DNA of 64,000 nucleotides from positions 2,356,001 through 2,420,000 of the forward strand of contig OZ345369.1 in NCBI GenBank assembly GCA_977006965.1. Reading direction: 5' to 3'. Origin of the DNA: Phymatolithon calcareum. Taxonomy: Eukaryota; Rhodophyta; Florideophyceae; Hapalidiales. The notes below the pieces were generated by a model, which saw only the letters and a program-made list of their open reading frames with translations, was not told the origin of the DNA and did not search any database. Below are positions 21,236-33,629 of the stretch, in pieces. Positions within the stretch are counted from its first letter, which is position 1. Every line of letters begins with the position of its first letter. The position numbers were made by a program, and so were the translations under genes.

Positions 21236-24200
21236 ATGACAGATTCGAAGTCCCTTGCCGCGGAGCCGAAGTTGGTCTATTCGATTTACGCCAACGCCTT
21301 CATCCCTCTCTCCTTTATTCACGCCCTTGACTTCATTAACGAAAAATGGAGGCCAATTCGAAAAACCGGCTGAAATGGACTCGTTCTGCTACTCGTGTCA
21401 TTGCCTTCACTTGGTTGCATTATCGCATACATCGTCATTCAAATTAAGGCGAAAGACCACAAGGAGGCAGCGGCGGCAATCACCGTCGCATGTTTCAATA
21501 TATTTCATGTTCCGCGAACGATCTGGGGGCTCATTCAGCTCTATACCTTCAGAAACTGGAATGTTTATGCTCTAAGGTGCCTTCTCCAGATGGGGAATTT
21601 GGCTCCTGCTTACGACTATTCCGATGATGTCAAAGACTTGATTTCTAGACTTCGGGGATGCCTTCCATGGCCATCACCGCCTTCTTCTTCTATGACTTCT
21701 GATTCTGCATCATCCTCCACTAATTCTTCGTCTCCCGCTTCTTCTTCGTCTTCCGCTTCTTCTTCGTCTTTCGCTTCTTCTTCGTCTTTCGCTTCTTCTT
21801 CGTCTTTCGCTTCTTCTTTGCCACCGTCCCCTCCGGAGCAGTCGCGTGTGATCCTTTCTTTTAAGGGCTTCAAGACACGTTGTATGCTGCTCTACACTTG
21901 GATAATGGGCAACATGGAAAAGAAAAAGTACTCTCAGCTTGCTCTTCATCACAATGCAACTTTGGATGATATTAAGAGGACTGTGGACCATCACATGGTG
22001 GTTAACAATTCACTAATTGACAACGAGTTCTCCAATGCAGAGCTCCCCGTGCGTCCTGCTCTTCTCTCTCGGCTGCCTTGGAAAGAAACAGAAAATCACA
22101 GCCCCATCTCCCGCCTCGTGGAAACATTTCTGAAGTCCCCAAAGCCAGAGGAAACCTCTGTTCGTTGGCTTGTGTCATTTCTTGCCAAATTCGGACACGG
22201 TTGGGTCGAGGACACGAGAGAACTGCCCGAAAAGGACGTTGGATCGCAGACAAACATAAGCAGAGCGAAGTTAAATGTATCAAAATACCTCTCTGTTGTG
22301 GCTTCTCTACACACAACGTACGGATCAGTTGATGACAGAGGATCCACTAAATTTTTTGTATCACTTTTTTCGCCGTTGAGCCAGTACTGCATTGCTCCGA
22401 GTCTTTGTCGCAAGTCATGGGTTGAGATCACAGACCGATGTGCGCTTCCGTTCAAGATGAAAGGATTCAAATCCTTTCTAAACGTTCTTTACTTCGACAA
22501 CCACGAGGCAACGATCAGAGACGCTGCAAAAGATGATTGGCACAAGGCGTCCTTAAATGAACTCGATGAAACTGGTCGTAGCGCAGTTGAAAATATTACT
22601 CCAGTGCAGCTTGCTTGTTTTGCAACTCTCATGGAAGAAGACTTCAATCTATCAGATGAAGAAGAATGGGATCCGAAAAGAATTGTGGATGGAAGTTGGC
22701 AGTATGATTGGTCCGAAGAAGATCCACGGACTGAAAATCTCTTGTATCAGCTCGGGTACGACTTTAGCAAGGACTACAATGAATTCTTTAATGCAATACC
22801 AATTCGAAAAGAACTCATTGGCCGTTTCCTCTGGAACAACAACCCAAACCGTCTTCTGTTTCAGGCGAGCGTTCATGTCGATAATTTCCTTGCTCTGGAC
22901 GCCGGGGAAAGCCTGGCCATCTATCTCGCAGAACACAACACATCTGTCGAACCCATGACCCCGGCAGGAAAAATGTCTGCGTTTCAGAATCAGTTCGATC
23001 TTGAAATAAGCCGACTTCAAAGCAAAATCCTACTATCACCTACACCTGATCACGACATCAATTTCGATACCGCGCGATTTCTCGGATGTGTGGTTGAGAC
23101 AGTGAGGACTTATTTAGCGGAGTGGGTCGAAAAACATCCACAAGTTAAACCAGGAGGATGGAAAGCAAGCGTCGCACCAGTGGGAGTCAGTTCCCTTGCA
23201 GTAAGCAATTGTGCTCTTCTTTTACGGAAGCTAAAATTGGATCCGGAGATACCTCGGATACGCGAAGACGGAATTTTCACATGCGCCTTTTGTGGGAGGC
23301 CCAATCCTATCTGCAATGGAAGCTTGACCAAGATTCTGATCGTAACGACGAAGACATTCGAGAGTCGCCATTCTTGATCATGCTATTGATACTTGGATTT
23401 CCATCGTTACAACTCGAGGAGAATCAGGACCAAGGTTCTTTAGCAACAGCAAGAAATGGAGATAATGCCATTGAATTTCAACAAGAAATCTCAGTGAAAC
23501 CGATTGGAGGACCTCAAAAAGTCCACGGAGTGCTTCGATTCGACGCAGAGGCGGGGGCGATAACGGTAGAGCTGTGTTCAGATGAATTGGTTTTCAACTG
23601 GCAGGATTGGAAAGACGCATTCATGGGCAGAGTTTCTGCACAGAAATATTGGAGACAAACCCGATTATTATCCAAACGTGAGCATCTTCGAGAAGAAGCA
23701 TTTCATTCCAAAATATCTTCTCCAGTGAAAGTCGTTTCCATGGAATCGCTTGGGACCGATTACGATTTCCAATATTGGTCTGGTTGGCCTCCATGCATGG
23801 TCCAGCTTGCACAGTTTGAGATGCGACAACTATGCCAATTCTTTGGCGAGAAAGACCAGGGCGATTTTTACAGTACAGCAAGACCTCTTGTATACATGCC
23901 GTACATCGCAGATCTGAATAGTGCGATGGACGTTAAGTTCCTATCAGGAATAACGTCGACAATACTATATGAAAGCGCCAATCGCGCTCTGAGATCAGGT
24001 CGTGCAGAAGAAGCCATGAAGTCGTTTGGACGATGTATTGCGGAGCATGGGCACAAGAACGCTCTAAACGATGCTGTTAATGAGGTTCTAAAAAAGGATC
24101 ATGTTTCAAAGACCCAGGGAATTGCTTTGATGTTGCAAATGGATGCTTGGTTCAACGTTCTTCTTCATCGAAAAACAACTACAGAGCAAATCGATTTCAA

Positions 24201-25440
24201 GATGCTGGCTCACTATTTCGCTCTATTGTACTAGTCCACTGGTGTGGCTAATGCATTGGTACGAAGAGCATTAGCCTTGTTTCACAAAGATGAAGTCAAT
24301 AAGCCTGTGACCAACGAAGCGATCGAAGCAATTGAATCTTACCTACTTTGTGAGGCCGCTCACTGGTACACAAATAATTTCAAATTTCATCTCGCCATCG
24401 CACATCAAAGTATCTTCCATGAATCTGGAGATCCATCTCAGCAAGCAATTGCTGCCAAATATATACTCACACTTGGGACTAATAACGATGCCATTGATGA
24501 AAAATATGGAATCAGTATCGGGTACTTGCTTGAGAAAGGATTCTATACCGGCCTCGAAGTGAAGCGCAAAGACCCATTGCTCTCGTTCTTCTGCGTAAAC
24601 GATGTATGGGAACACAGCGAAAGGGTGCCTATAATGTTTGATAGACTCTTTGTGCGACCAACTGCGTGTCGAATAAAGTCGCAAGGAGATAATATGGAAG
24701 AAACTCGGAGCGGCATGGCCTTTGGAATTGGGGAGCGACCAGCAGATGCCATTGCAGTGTACAAGTATATGACAGCCAGCGGCGAACATGGCGACCAAGG
24801 TTGCTTCAGTCAAGCATTAAACCGCCTTGGGATGTTATATCACAGGGGCGCTGAAGGTATTTCGCTAAATGCATTAGAAGCTGAAGGGAAGTATTCGGAG
24901 GCCATCGATCTGCAGAACGCAGACGCGCTCTGCAACATGGGCGTCTTGAAGTATGGGAACAACGCAGAGGTTATCGATGAGTCGTATCTTAAGAAATCTG
25001 CACAAGGCAATAGCAGCAGTGGATTGAACAATCTTGCGATCGCTTACGAGCTGGGGAGACGTGTAAATCGAGACGTAGTTGAAGCCGAGAAGCTCTACAG
25101 ACAAGCAATCTCCTTGGACGGAAACCCACTTGCTATCTACAATTTGGTGATTCTGTACTTGTCGGGCCATCCAAAGCTGCGAAATCATGAAAAGGAGTCG
25201 GAGGCAAAGCTAGTGATGGATGACCTTACCAGGTCTGAGGCAGACCTTGCACCTTTATACACCCTGAAAGACCAGGTTTTAAAATTTTCAATGAGAAACA
25301 AGGGTAAGATGGAGACCTGTCCGAGGTGGCGCGTTGGACTTGAAGAAATCGATGATTGTCTGGCATATGTGAAGGTACTGGACGATGATGCGATAGGCGG
25401 TAGTTTAGGAGAGAAACAGGGCTCGGTGTCCCTGAATTAG
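21236..25440 (+). pseudogene. Sel1-repeat membrane protein, copy A, disabled
   Basis: Paralogue of the gene at 49589, readable end to end but broken three times: an in-frame TGA at 21371-21373 (codon 46), a one-base loss near 23190 that shifts the frame, and a TAG at 24232-24234 where copy B has GAG. It also lacks a few codons near 22475. It keeps the original C terminus (about 80 residues, ending QGSVSLN) that copy B has lost to a LINE, so it shows the ancestral end of the protein. N-terminal hydrophobic segments, a Ser-rich tract (about 21700-21830) and C-terminal Sel1 repeats are all recognisable. Confidence 0.85.
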
Positions 25441-25933
25441 TTGCTGTACTGAACAGATGCATTTTTAGATTCAAATGAGAACAAACAATAAAGATCATGT
25501 TTTAGGATTATGCAGCATCGGCTCGATACAAATATGAAAGGATTGAAATTGACAGTCTACTTTTGAAAAGCCAAAGGTGAAAGCGGACGTCTCTATAAAT
25601 CCGACTGGAAATAGCAAGACTTAAAGGAGTATATGAGCATAACGAATAGTAATACTTCCAGAATCGGTCAAGTGAATAGTCCTCCCTTCCTTAAGAGCCG
25701 AAACTGTCGCCGTTTCGATACTTCCCCGAGAGCTGCCCATGTCGCAAAGACGGGAAGAAGTGATCTTACATCAGCTGATTGGAGACTGTACGCCCATGGT
25801 AACTGTGTTTAGGCTTGGCGACATAAGGTCGTACGACCCAATGTACAAAACCCGTAACTCTAGGTGCAAGGAAACTGCCGAACTCCTGATTTTAAAGCGT
25901 AGTGGACGTTCCGTCTCCAGACGAAATTTTATT

Positions 25934-28231
25934 GAGGAAATTCGCTAAATGCCCACCAAAAGTGGTGAAAGTACGCTTAACATCCAACCAAGCCAAAACT
26001 ACTACACATCCGTCACGTGGAGCGCTGACAGTTGCGTTTTTTGGAGGGAAAAAAGTGAAGTGGCTGCTGCTTCCCCTTGATCCAACTTTTGTCCACTTCC
26101 TCGAATTTGTGTCACAAGCTCAACGCACGGCGCTCCCGCACTACTCACTCTGAAACCATGAACAAGAAGAAGCTCGTGCTACAGGTGGGCGACTAACAGT
26201 GCGCTTGTCAAAGTGCGTGCAGAACCAATCTGTAGCCTTTTGGCCTCTGTAATCGGGCTAATGTCGGACGAACGCTTCAAACGAGGCCGCATAGCTCACA
26301 GATGATGACGGATTGCAAGTTGCTCACGCCTTACTTTTTTTTGCAAGTTTAAATTTTTTTTGAACAAAGTTTATTTAAAAGCCCCACAGACTTCCGAAGA
26401 TATGGGTGTCTCAAAACGGCAATGAACAGTTTAGAACAAAGCGAGTTAATTACCTTTCGCGCGCTCAGCGTTGTAGAACCTCGCGAAGGTCCACGTGCTG
26501 TTCAAGAATGTCGCCACACACCAGTTAGTCTTAGTGATCCGTTATGACCGCTGGTTTCCCAAACGGGGACCGGGCATGGCGAGACGCCTACACCAGCCAC
26601 TTCTCTCCGTGTGCTCCCGGAAGGAGCACTGAGCCGACCAAGACTTGGTGATTCTTATTCCGACTGTCTTCCGATACAATGCTGTGCTCGGGTGCTGTCG
26701 CATTTATACCATTCCGAATCTGGTCATCGGCGCTGGAGTATGAAGCGGCGTTCATCCCGAGCCAGTTAGACTGTCTCCGAATTTACTGTCTTGCTATGAG
26801 AAACAGGCGGCAGTGTGCGACACGGAGCCACTTGAGACCCGTTGTTTCTTGTCTTGTCGACAGCGATTATTCCAGACCTCGAATTGGCGACAATGGGCAA
26901 GGCTTCCTCAGTTGCTACCTACCTTTGTGTAGCTTACGAAAAAGCACCGCCAGAGGGGCGGGCGGAAAAACTTAGGATCTCAGATATCCCATCTAAATTG
27001 CAGAACTCCTGTATTGTTCGCCGTAGACGACCCACGGTAGCGAGGCGTCATTGTGTGTTCATTGTGCCACATTTTGCAGCTCGGTGATCAGTGCACCGAG
27101 CTCGTTTGACAGCTGATCCGATAGCATGTCGTAACCGCGCATGGCACGTGGCGCGGTACTCGCGTAAGTCCCTATTGTTTAAGAGCGTTGACATCGTCTC
27201 TATAGACGCTCTGCCGGCAGCGGCATACCATTCTCTGGAAACCGACTTCTTGCTCGGTGTTGCACGTCTTCTCCACTTCCGCCGCCGTGCTCGCTCCTCG
27301 GCTGTTTGCTTCGCGCAACGTATCCTCTCATAGGTGTCACGAAGGCTTCTGCGTTGCTCCTGCCAGTGCGCCTGCTTCCTGTTAAAGCAGTATTTTTTCA
27401 CGCATTGGTTGGGCTCACGCCTTACTGCTACAAGAAGCACCAGGAAAAATTTGTCCGAGCGCAGAAGCTGCTTGTGGAGCCCAAGGTCATCGAAAGCGGC
27501 ACGCTGAGCTGTGTTGTCCGCAGCGAATTGACACCATTCAATGTGACCGTTAGCAGCAGCTACCGCGCAACATGCTCTTGCCGCCACTTTGAAGAGCACC
27601 AGCGGCCATGCAGCCACGTTGTCGCTGCACTTTCTTACGCTGCTAGGCGCTTGGTGAAGCATCGGATCGGGTTCGACCCGTGGAACAAGCACTGGTTCGG
27701 GGACGTATGGCTTTTGCGAACGTGGGCCAAGCAACACGAGGGCAGCATCAGGCGTGTTGCAATTCCTGGTGACCAGCTAGTACAGGAAGATATGGTGCCA
27801 TTTGAACTTGTCGCTAAGCCGGGCCGTAAGCTCAAGAAGCTTTACGTGCCGTCCGAAATGAGGGCCCGTCACTGCTCCTCGTGTGGACACACCGGTCACT
27901 TCTTACAGACATGTGGTAGGCCCAACATACACAACCTTGTCGAGGCGAAGCGAAAGCACATCGGCAAAGCGGCTCAGTCCATGATCATCGATCTCACCAC
28001 CTTCTATGACGGAGATGCTATCAATAGTTCTGACGAAGAGCTAAACCAGAGAGAATAGCGTACGCAAAAAATTTCACTGTCGCATGGAGTACTCTGAGAA
28101 ACGGATGAGTAGTAGGTTCGGCTAGGATGAGTATGATAGTTTATTTTGCTATGGGTGAGTACTAGCTTTGGCTAGGGGTGGATATTTAGCGTACTTTTAA
28201 CACTTTTGGTGGGCATTTAGCGAATTTCCTC
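25934..28231 (+). mobile_element. Mutator-like (MULE) element with 10 bp target duplication
   Basis: 2298 bp. Terminal inverted repeats of about 40-50 bp begin GAGGAAATTCGCTAAATGCC, the right end being the reverse complement with few changes. AAATTTTATT is present at 25924-25933 and 28232-28241, as expected for Mutator elements (8-11 bp). The insertion lies inside a LINE fragment. The encoded SWIM protein at the right supports the family. Internal sequence around 26550-26660 recurs at 42900-42980, and 25985-26200 recurs at 41041-41230, showing a second, degraded copy. Confidence 0.8.
27340..28058 (+). CDS. MULE transposase C-terminal part, SWIM zinc finger
   Basis: The frame runs from about 27306 with no early ATG, so the true 5' exon is upstream or lost. 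Visible features are a SWIM finger C-x-C-x8-C-x-H (CSCRHFEEHQRPCSH, about 27570-27615) and a CCHC knuckle CSSCGHTGHFLQTC (about 27870-27915), followed by an acidic tail. SWIM fingers follow the DDE domain in MuDR/MULE transposases. The DDE domain itself could not be traced: the minus strand over 27048-27737 has a long Arg-rich frame that I regard as a shadow. The enzyme is probably incomplete. Confidence 0.65.
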
Positions 28232-28424
28232 AAATTTTATTGGCAGAGTGGGTACAAAAACCGTAGAAGTGTTATGCCATGAGACAATACTCAAATTTCT
28301 GAATAATGAAAAGCTGTTGCAGAACAGCTTTAGGAGCTTACCTTCAGTGTGGGCGATCTTTCCGCAATAAAGAAAGAAATAATAGTCCTCCGGCATTGAA
28401 AATTAAAAGAATCCGCTTAATCTC

Positions 28425-28995
28425 TTTCGCATTCTCTTTATAGAACCGGTCATGCCAGGGGCCGCCATGGGAATGGCCGGATATGCGTGGTTCAACAATG
28501 ACAGCTCATATGTGTGGGGTTGAATGAAGAGGTTTACTTGGTCGTTGATCGATACCCTCACCTTCTGAGGTTGGTCGAAGAGCCTTAAATGCTAAACAGA
28601 GACAACGCACTAGATTGAAGATGACCTACCATGGGTAGGTAAGCGGACACCCACATGGGGAGGTCAGATAGCTTGCCAAACTATCACGGCCCACGGTAAG
28701 AGACAGAGAATGTATATACTGCTGGCCGGTAAATCTTGCGGCGACAAGGAACGAGAAGGAACAGTAACACTAACGAGACAGGAACTCGAAGTCGGCACAA
28801 GTACAGTCCGCGCATGAGGAGCATCTCCGATACAGGAACTTGGGAGAAGTACCAGTGTTGAAGAAGCGGTAAGGGCGTTATACGTATTCGTTCTGTGAGC
28901 GCTCCCTTGGCTTGCCACTGCAAGCAACCCAGGAAATGTCCATCATCTACAGACCAGTGACGGAGGAGTTCGGCAAACAGAAATCCCGTACTCTA
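28425..28995. other. Unassigned insertion specific to copy A
   Basis: About 570 bp between CGCATTCTC and TTGAGTCAG that is absent from the paralogous position (about 54935-54950). No terminal repeats, coding motif or tail was found. A solo LTR or a fragment of another element is possible. Confidence 0.45.
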
Positions 28996-29639
28996 AACTC
29001 TTGAGTCAGTAACCATTTTCTCTTAATATTTATTTTCTATTAGCCGCTTATCCGCTGCTCAGGAAAACGGAAAGGTGCCGACACCGTTGTCAGGAGCGGC
29101 ACCCTCGCCGCCGGTAACGTCACATCCTTAAGCATGCTGGTTTTTGATCACAAGAGCAGAAATATCCTGAAATTGCTCTCGTCCAACTTATATTCTTTTG
29201 TTTCTGGTGACACAGATTTTTCTGGCTTACAGCACCTGTTAAACGGAACAAGGGAGTTGGAAGGACAACACGGCATTTATAGTGAATTATGGGGTGGACG
29301 CTAGTCTGCCATGTGCCATGGGCACATGGCGCACATATTGGCTCCTCCGGTTTGTTTCACACCAATTCTGGTCATCATGCGGACAGCAATACGAAATGAG
29401 GTGGCTTCGAAGAAGCGAAATCCATCATTACGTCATCTTTCAAAACCGAGCTCCTGGCACTTCATATACTTCCAGAAGAAGAAGAGTGAGCTTTGATATA
29501 AGAGTTACCAACGCGTCTGCAGACGCTTGGGGTGGCTTTAGGAAGGCCATAGGGTCAAGGACAGAGTCTTTCTTGTTTGGTCTGATGCCACACAATCTGG
29601 TAAAGTACAAAAACTTATCTCTAGACCCTAATTCAGCCT

Positions 29640-29643
29640 CTAG
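29640..29643. other. Empty CTAG target site of piggyBac P2
   Basis: The flanks CAGCCT and GGGGAATAT surround a single CTAG. In copy B the same flanks surround CTAG-element-CTAG (56229-56232 and 58151-58154). Confidence 0.9.
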
Positions 29644-29736
29644 GGGGAATATATTCTACTGCACTGTGTCACGCAGGGTCAACGGGCAGTGCATCTGAAT
29701 ACTTCATGTTTCGGACGTAGCCTTGGCGGCTTGAAA

Positions 29737-29799
29737 CATGATGATGATGATTGCTTTATTCCCGTATAGGGGAATAGAGCAATCATCATCGTCATCATG
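29737..29799. repeat. 63 bp stem-loop, conserved in both copies
   Basis: CATGATGATGATGATTGCTT pairs with AGCAATCATCATCGTCATCATG around a GTATAGG loop. A second small inverted repeat (CATGTTTC and GAAACATG) precedes it. The same structure is at about 58249-58310. Confidence 0.65.
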
Positions 29800-30310
29800 A
29801 AGCAAATGGAATAAAATAAAGCCTTCTAGACGTGCTAGCCTCTTAGAAGCAGAGGTTGATTACAATCTGCGGCCATAAAAATCAATTGCAATATATTGCT
29901 ATTGGAGCTCTATTGGGGGGAAGCAGTCGTATTGCAATAAGTATTGCGTGTGAAGGCCAATAAACCGTTGTATTGGGCCGTAAAACCGGGAAAACACAGC
30001 AGCATTTGGGCCCAAATAACCAAATAACTTTCGGGCCAAAATGCTGCCGTGCTCCCCCAGTGAACTCGGGCTGCCGAAAGAGCCCAGCCACGTTTGTGCT
30101 GTCTGTTTGCACGAGTCTTACTCACCAATGCACGCTTGCTTTTCTTTGTCTCTATTGCGAGACGACTTGGGAAGCTTCCGGACTTCGATACTGTTTTTGC
30201 ATATGGACGTAGACCGACTCACCAGAAGGCTGCTGAGATCCTTATGAAGAAGAGAAGCAACATTGAGAAGGACATCTCGTCTCGACGTGCCAATGTGGTT
30301 CGTCGGTACG

Positions 30311-30671
30311 GGGATATGTGTTGATTTATTTTAAAAGCCCCCAAGGCCTCTCTTGAAGAGTAACAGGGCCGCTTTTGCACGATTTTCTAAGCTCACGTAG
30401 TTTGACTGTTCAGTATATCCTTGATTCGTATTTCTGTCCCAACAAGTGCTCCAGTGAGTCGCTTACATTCATATTCAATTTCAGGACTAATCTTGGATGA
30501 AGATAGAATGCGTTGGAGCGCGACCAGCTCAATAACGGCTGTGACACCAAAGTATGCAACAAGTACTGATTTTCTACAAAGAGGTGCTCTATTGAATATC
30601 AGCCGTAGGCATCGCAACCGTGTAGACCTTTCTCTTACGCGGAGAACCATCGGTAGATTGTTCGAATCAGT
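30311..30671 (-). mobile_element. 5'-truncated LINE, minus strand
   Basis: C-terminal LINE frame (RLRCLRLIFNRAPL, VALQRILSSSKI) homologous to 53574-54419. Target duplication CGTCGGTACG (30301-30310) and CGTCGGAACG (30672-30681). The site is empty at 58844-58853 in copy B. Confidence 0.8.
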
Positions 30672-31058
30672 CGTCGGAACGTGGTGCACAACGTCCATAT
30701 ATGTCCCCGCGGTGAAACTGCAAAGGCACTAGAGAGATTGTCTTCGAAAAGGGAAAAGGCTTCACAGACCGGTACAGCGACCTGAAGACCTACCTTTCAG
30801 GGGGAAGTGAGCAGCATCTTCTAGGGGTCAACCGCGACGCTCTGCTGGAACAGCGCATACGCTACGGAAATGAATTGAATTATTCGCAATATCCTTCATC
30901 TATTGCTGTGCCCCCAAAGGAGAAGGCGATGAGAAAGTCAGCGGTCAGGGCCTCGCAGGACATCAAGTGCTGAGTAAATTTGGTTTATTGCTGACATTAT
31001 GACGGCAAAGATTCGCATATTGCGCGATATTGCCTTTATTGCTAGCGCGAAACTGATT

Positions 31059-31451
31059 TTTTTAATTCAAGTTTATTTTTAAGCCCCACAGACGTACGAA
31101 GATATGGGCAAGGCTTCTTCAGATGCTACCTACCTTTGTGCAGCTCACGAAACGCCCACCAGAATGGCGGATTGGAAAACTCAGGATTCAAGGTAATCCT
31201 ATCTCAGTCCTCTACGGGGTTGTTGGTTCTTGCACTCGACCGCTTTTTGCCTTGCCTTCTGCGAATCAATACAGGCATTCTTCGTTCTCCATGCGTTCTA
31301 TGCGTGTCTTGCTAAATAGTAAGAGCTCATCTAGCGCCTTTTCTGCTTCCAGTCTTCTTTCTCCTTCGAGGTCGTACCCTGCTAGCGTGCGTTCAAGGGT
31401 CTCCATATGCTCTCTGGCTCTGGTGCCGAATTCTTCAGCCACACTTGTCGG
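31059..31451 (-). mobile_element. 5'-truncated LINE, minus strand
   Basis: Target duplication CGAAACTGATT at 31048-31058 and 31452-31462. The tail (read on +) is TTTTTTAATTCAAGTTTATT. The minus strand encodes a C-terminal LINE segment related to AREHMETLERTLAGYDLEGE. The site is empty in copy B near 59220. Confidence 0.75.
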
Positions 31452-31462
31452 CGAAACTGATT

Positions 31463-31610
31463 GCTCTGGCGCATGCCGTATTTAAAAGCCCCACAGACTT
31501 CCGAAGATATGGGCAAGGCTTCCTCCGATTCTACCTACCTTGTGCAGCGCACGAAACGCCCACCAGAATGGCGGATTGGAAAGCTCAGGATTCTAGGTAA
31601 TCCTATCTCA
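31463..31610 (-). mobile_element. Older LINE 3' end shared by both copies
   Basis: A LINE 3' UTR in reverse (TATTTAAAAGCCCCACAGAC onward) that is also present at 59237-59450. It therefore predates the duplication, unlike its neighbours. It is interrupted by the LINE at 31624. Confidence 0.65.
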
Positions 31611-31623
31611 GTCCTCTACGGGG

Positions 31624-32063
31624 CACGGCACCGCCAATTAGCGGTAAAGTGGGCATTCGGTCGGTTTCCCCCAATGAGCACATCACTTCTCACAGACAAG
31701 TTCGGTGATACTGTACCAATCCTCATGAACAACCTGGAAGAATACCTCGGAAGATATCAACTGACCAAAGAGGAGATTGATATCACTGAAAAAGCTCTAG
31801 ACAAGCTACTCTTCTTCACTATCGTCTTTTACGACGACATGGAATAGGCAAGGCGCCTTGAGGAAATCTGATCAGTGGACCCCAAGCTTTTCCCTCCGCC
31901 CTTTTACGGGAGAGGGTTTTTGCAGCTAGGGCTACGACGTTAACCCGGGTTACAAGTATTTGAATATATGACCGAAGCTACAACGTAGCTGCTGAAACGC
32001 ATCTCCCTTGCAGTCTCAGGAGTGTTACTGAGGGCGTTTAATAAATTCCAAATTCAAAAAAAA
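31624..32063 (+). mobile_element. 5'-truncated copy of the full-length LINE
   Basis: 440 bp nearly identical to 47466-47907: the last 74 codons (RHRQLAVKWAFGRFPPMS to FYDDME), the 3' UTR and a tail of eight A. Perfect 13 bp target duplication GTCCTCTACGGGG at 31611-31623 and 32064-32076. It is a recent insertion. Confidence 0.92.
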
Positions 32064-32132
32064 GTCCTCTACGGGGTTGTAGGTGCTTGGACTCGACCGC
32101 TTTTTTCCTTGCCTTCTGCGAATCAATACTGG

Positions 32133-33625
32133 CCTGTCACGCGAGCATGCCCCATCGCGTGAAATGGGTCCTAATTCGTCATCCTTTTGAGAAGACTAAG
32201 ATTAAGACAGTCAATATTGTCAACGTCAAGACATAGAACGCTGACGATGACATTTCAGACGCTCAGCAACTTGAATCGAGCCGACACCGGCAAAGCGCGG
32301 TACCGCCCAGGCCCTCTTACAGTGCTCATCTTTCCCAATCTTCATGGCGAAACACCTGTTTATCGTCCACAGTCGCGATCACATGGTCCTCAGAAGGGCA
32401 CACAAGCTTCGATACAACCTTGAGAAGCTCTAAAAGTTCTCTTCTGAGCTCTCTCGTCTAAGTGCCCTTGTGACCAACCATCGCACCGAGAACCTGATGT
32501 CATCACGCCCGACCGCGAGCCGAAAACTAGCGCTCATTATGTGCCAAGGTACAAACGGAAAGTTCTGTGTCCGTTTGCGGGAAGATTTTCCTCTCATTTC
32601 TGGAAATTCCTCATTCTAAACGGACACTTCTTATCCGAAGATTGTGGTGTTGGACTTCATTCGAAGTAAGATTGCGTGGTTACGATGTTTCCCTAAGTGC
32701 ACAAGAGAAAACTTGCTTCTTGGACTCCCACTAAGCTGAGAGGAAAGGGGCGAAAAGAGACTACAGCGACAGAGCCTATTAAGTTTTTCAAAATACTCAT
32801 CCTCTATGGCAAGAGTTGAGTTCGGCACTGAGAGCGCTTTCTAGAAGTCTAACAGGCCGAAGAAGAATTTTCCCGTCCCCTCTTCAAAAGCAGGGATGCC
32901 AGTAGTTGAATATTTTCGGTTGGTTTCACTCATAGTGCAACCAAGTGAAAAAGATGACATGTACTTTGCACAGTACCGCTGGCTGATCGGTCAAGATTCT
33001 GTCGACCCCATGAGTGACCACAGAGACCACCTGTCTCAAAGAGATTTTGCATTGCATGTGCGGATTCATACATGGTAAGTGCTGAGTCTTCCGAGATTCA
33101 ACAAGTGCGCCAATAGTTCATAGGGGACAACTCTTCTGATGATTTTCTGGGTTGCTAGATGGATCTTTTTCACTGGTGCTCATGCAGAGTGCCAGCATCA
33201 CATGACGCAGCGAAGGTATTGCGAAGTGCCGGGAGAGCGACTCATCGATAGCATTTGACGGGCGCATTACTTGTCGACGTTGAGTCGCCCCAGAACTTAC
33301 ATTTGAATTTGAGAGCAGTGTTGGAAGCAACGTTATCCCTAAAAGAATGACTGTGGATGTCACGATGATTACATTTGTTTTTCAAAACAAATGCAGATTT
33401 TGAAAATTCAAGACGTCGACCATTTTGTGCTGCCCATGAAATAGGCTTGATAGTACCACAATGTACATTTGCGACACTTCTACTGTTAGGAAATGCTTCA
33501 CTAAGCACGTTGAAAACATCTATGGGCTTGGCGCTATTGATGTGCTTGATAGCGAGTAGCTTTCATGTTCAAAAAATTAAATGAATCTTGTTCCCTCAAC
33601 TGAGGGAAAGTTTCCCTCAAATAGA
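32133..33625 (+). mobile_element. piggyBac relic P3, left end missing
   Basis: Degenerate transposase sequence in several frames, including REMGPN/KWVLIRHPFEKTKI equivalents and the C-terminal region before the Cys-rich domain (HHMTQRRYCEV), then subterminal CCCTCAACTGAGGG. The right end decays to AAATAGACACACG, so the final CTAG is lost here. It is the counterpart of P4 at 59455-60995, so it predates the duplication. Confidence 0.65.
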
Positions 33626-33629
33626 CACA

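Larger units (their letters stand above)
25686..28380 (+). mobile_element. RNase H-type LINE fragment split by a Mutator element
   Basis: Target duplication AATAGTCCTCC at 25675-25685 and 28381-28391. The LINE part (25686-25933 and 28242-28380) encodes the knuckle region (SQRREEVILHQL) and ends AATAAAGAAAGAAAT, matching the 3' end at 15800. The paralogous site in copy B (near 54890) holds AATAGTCCTCC once. Confidence 0.8.
29036..30300. other. Non-coding conserved block of the duplication, copy A
   Basis: Collinear with about 55020-58850 of copy B, which carries three insertions (a LINE, a SINE-like element and piggyBac P2) missing here. The ORFs here are not conserved in frame between the copies, so no gene is called. 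It holds the empty target sites at 29234-29247, 29394-29403 and 29640-29643, and inverted repeats (29737-29799 and around 29999-30050). Confidence 0.65.
16800..31000. repeat. Segmental duplication, Sel1 part, copy A
   Basis: Shares long collinear similarity with about 48690-59200: the region upstream of the Sel1 gene, the whole gene, its 3' flank, the stem-loop region around 29.7 kb and the block ending near 31.0 kb. Length differences are explained by insertions: in A, LINEs at 17.2-21.0 kb, a LINE with a Mutator element at 25.7-28.4 kb, an unassigned block at 28.4-29.0 kb and a LINE at 30.3 kb. Copy B has a different set. Confidence 0.9.

Noticed and set aside
27048-27737. 229-codon Arg-rich minus-strand frame in the MULE
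   Set aside because: Antisense to the SWIM-finger frame, which has two recognisable zinc motifs; the Arg-rich composition is typical of a shadow.
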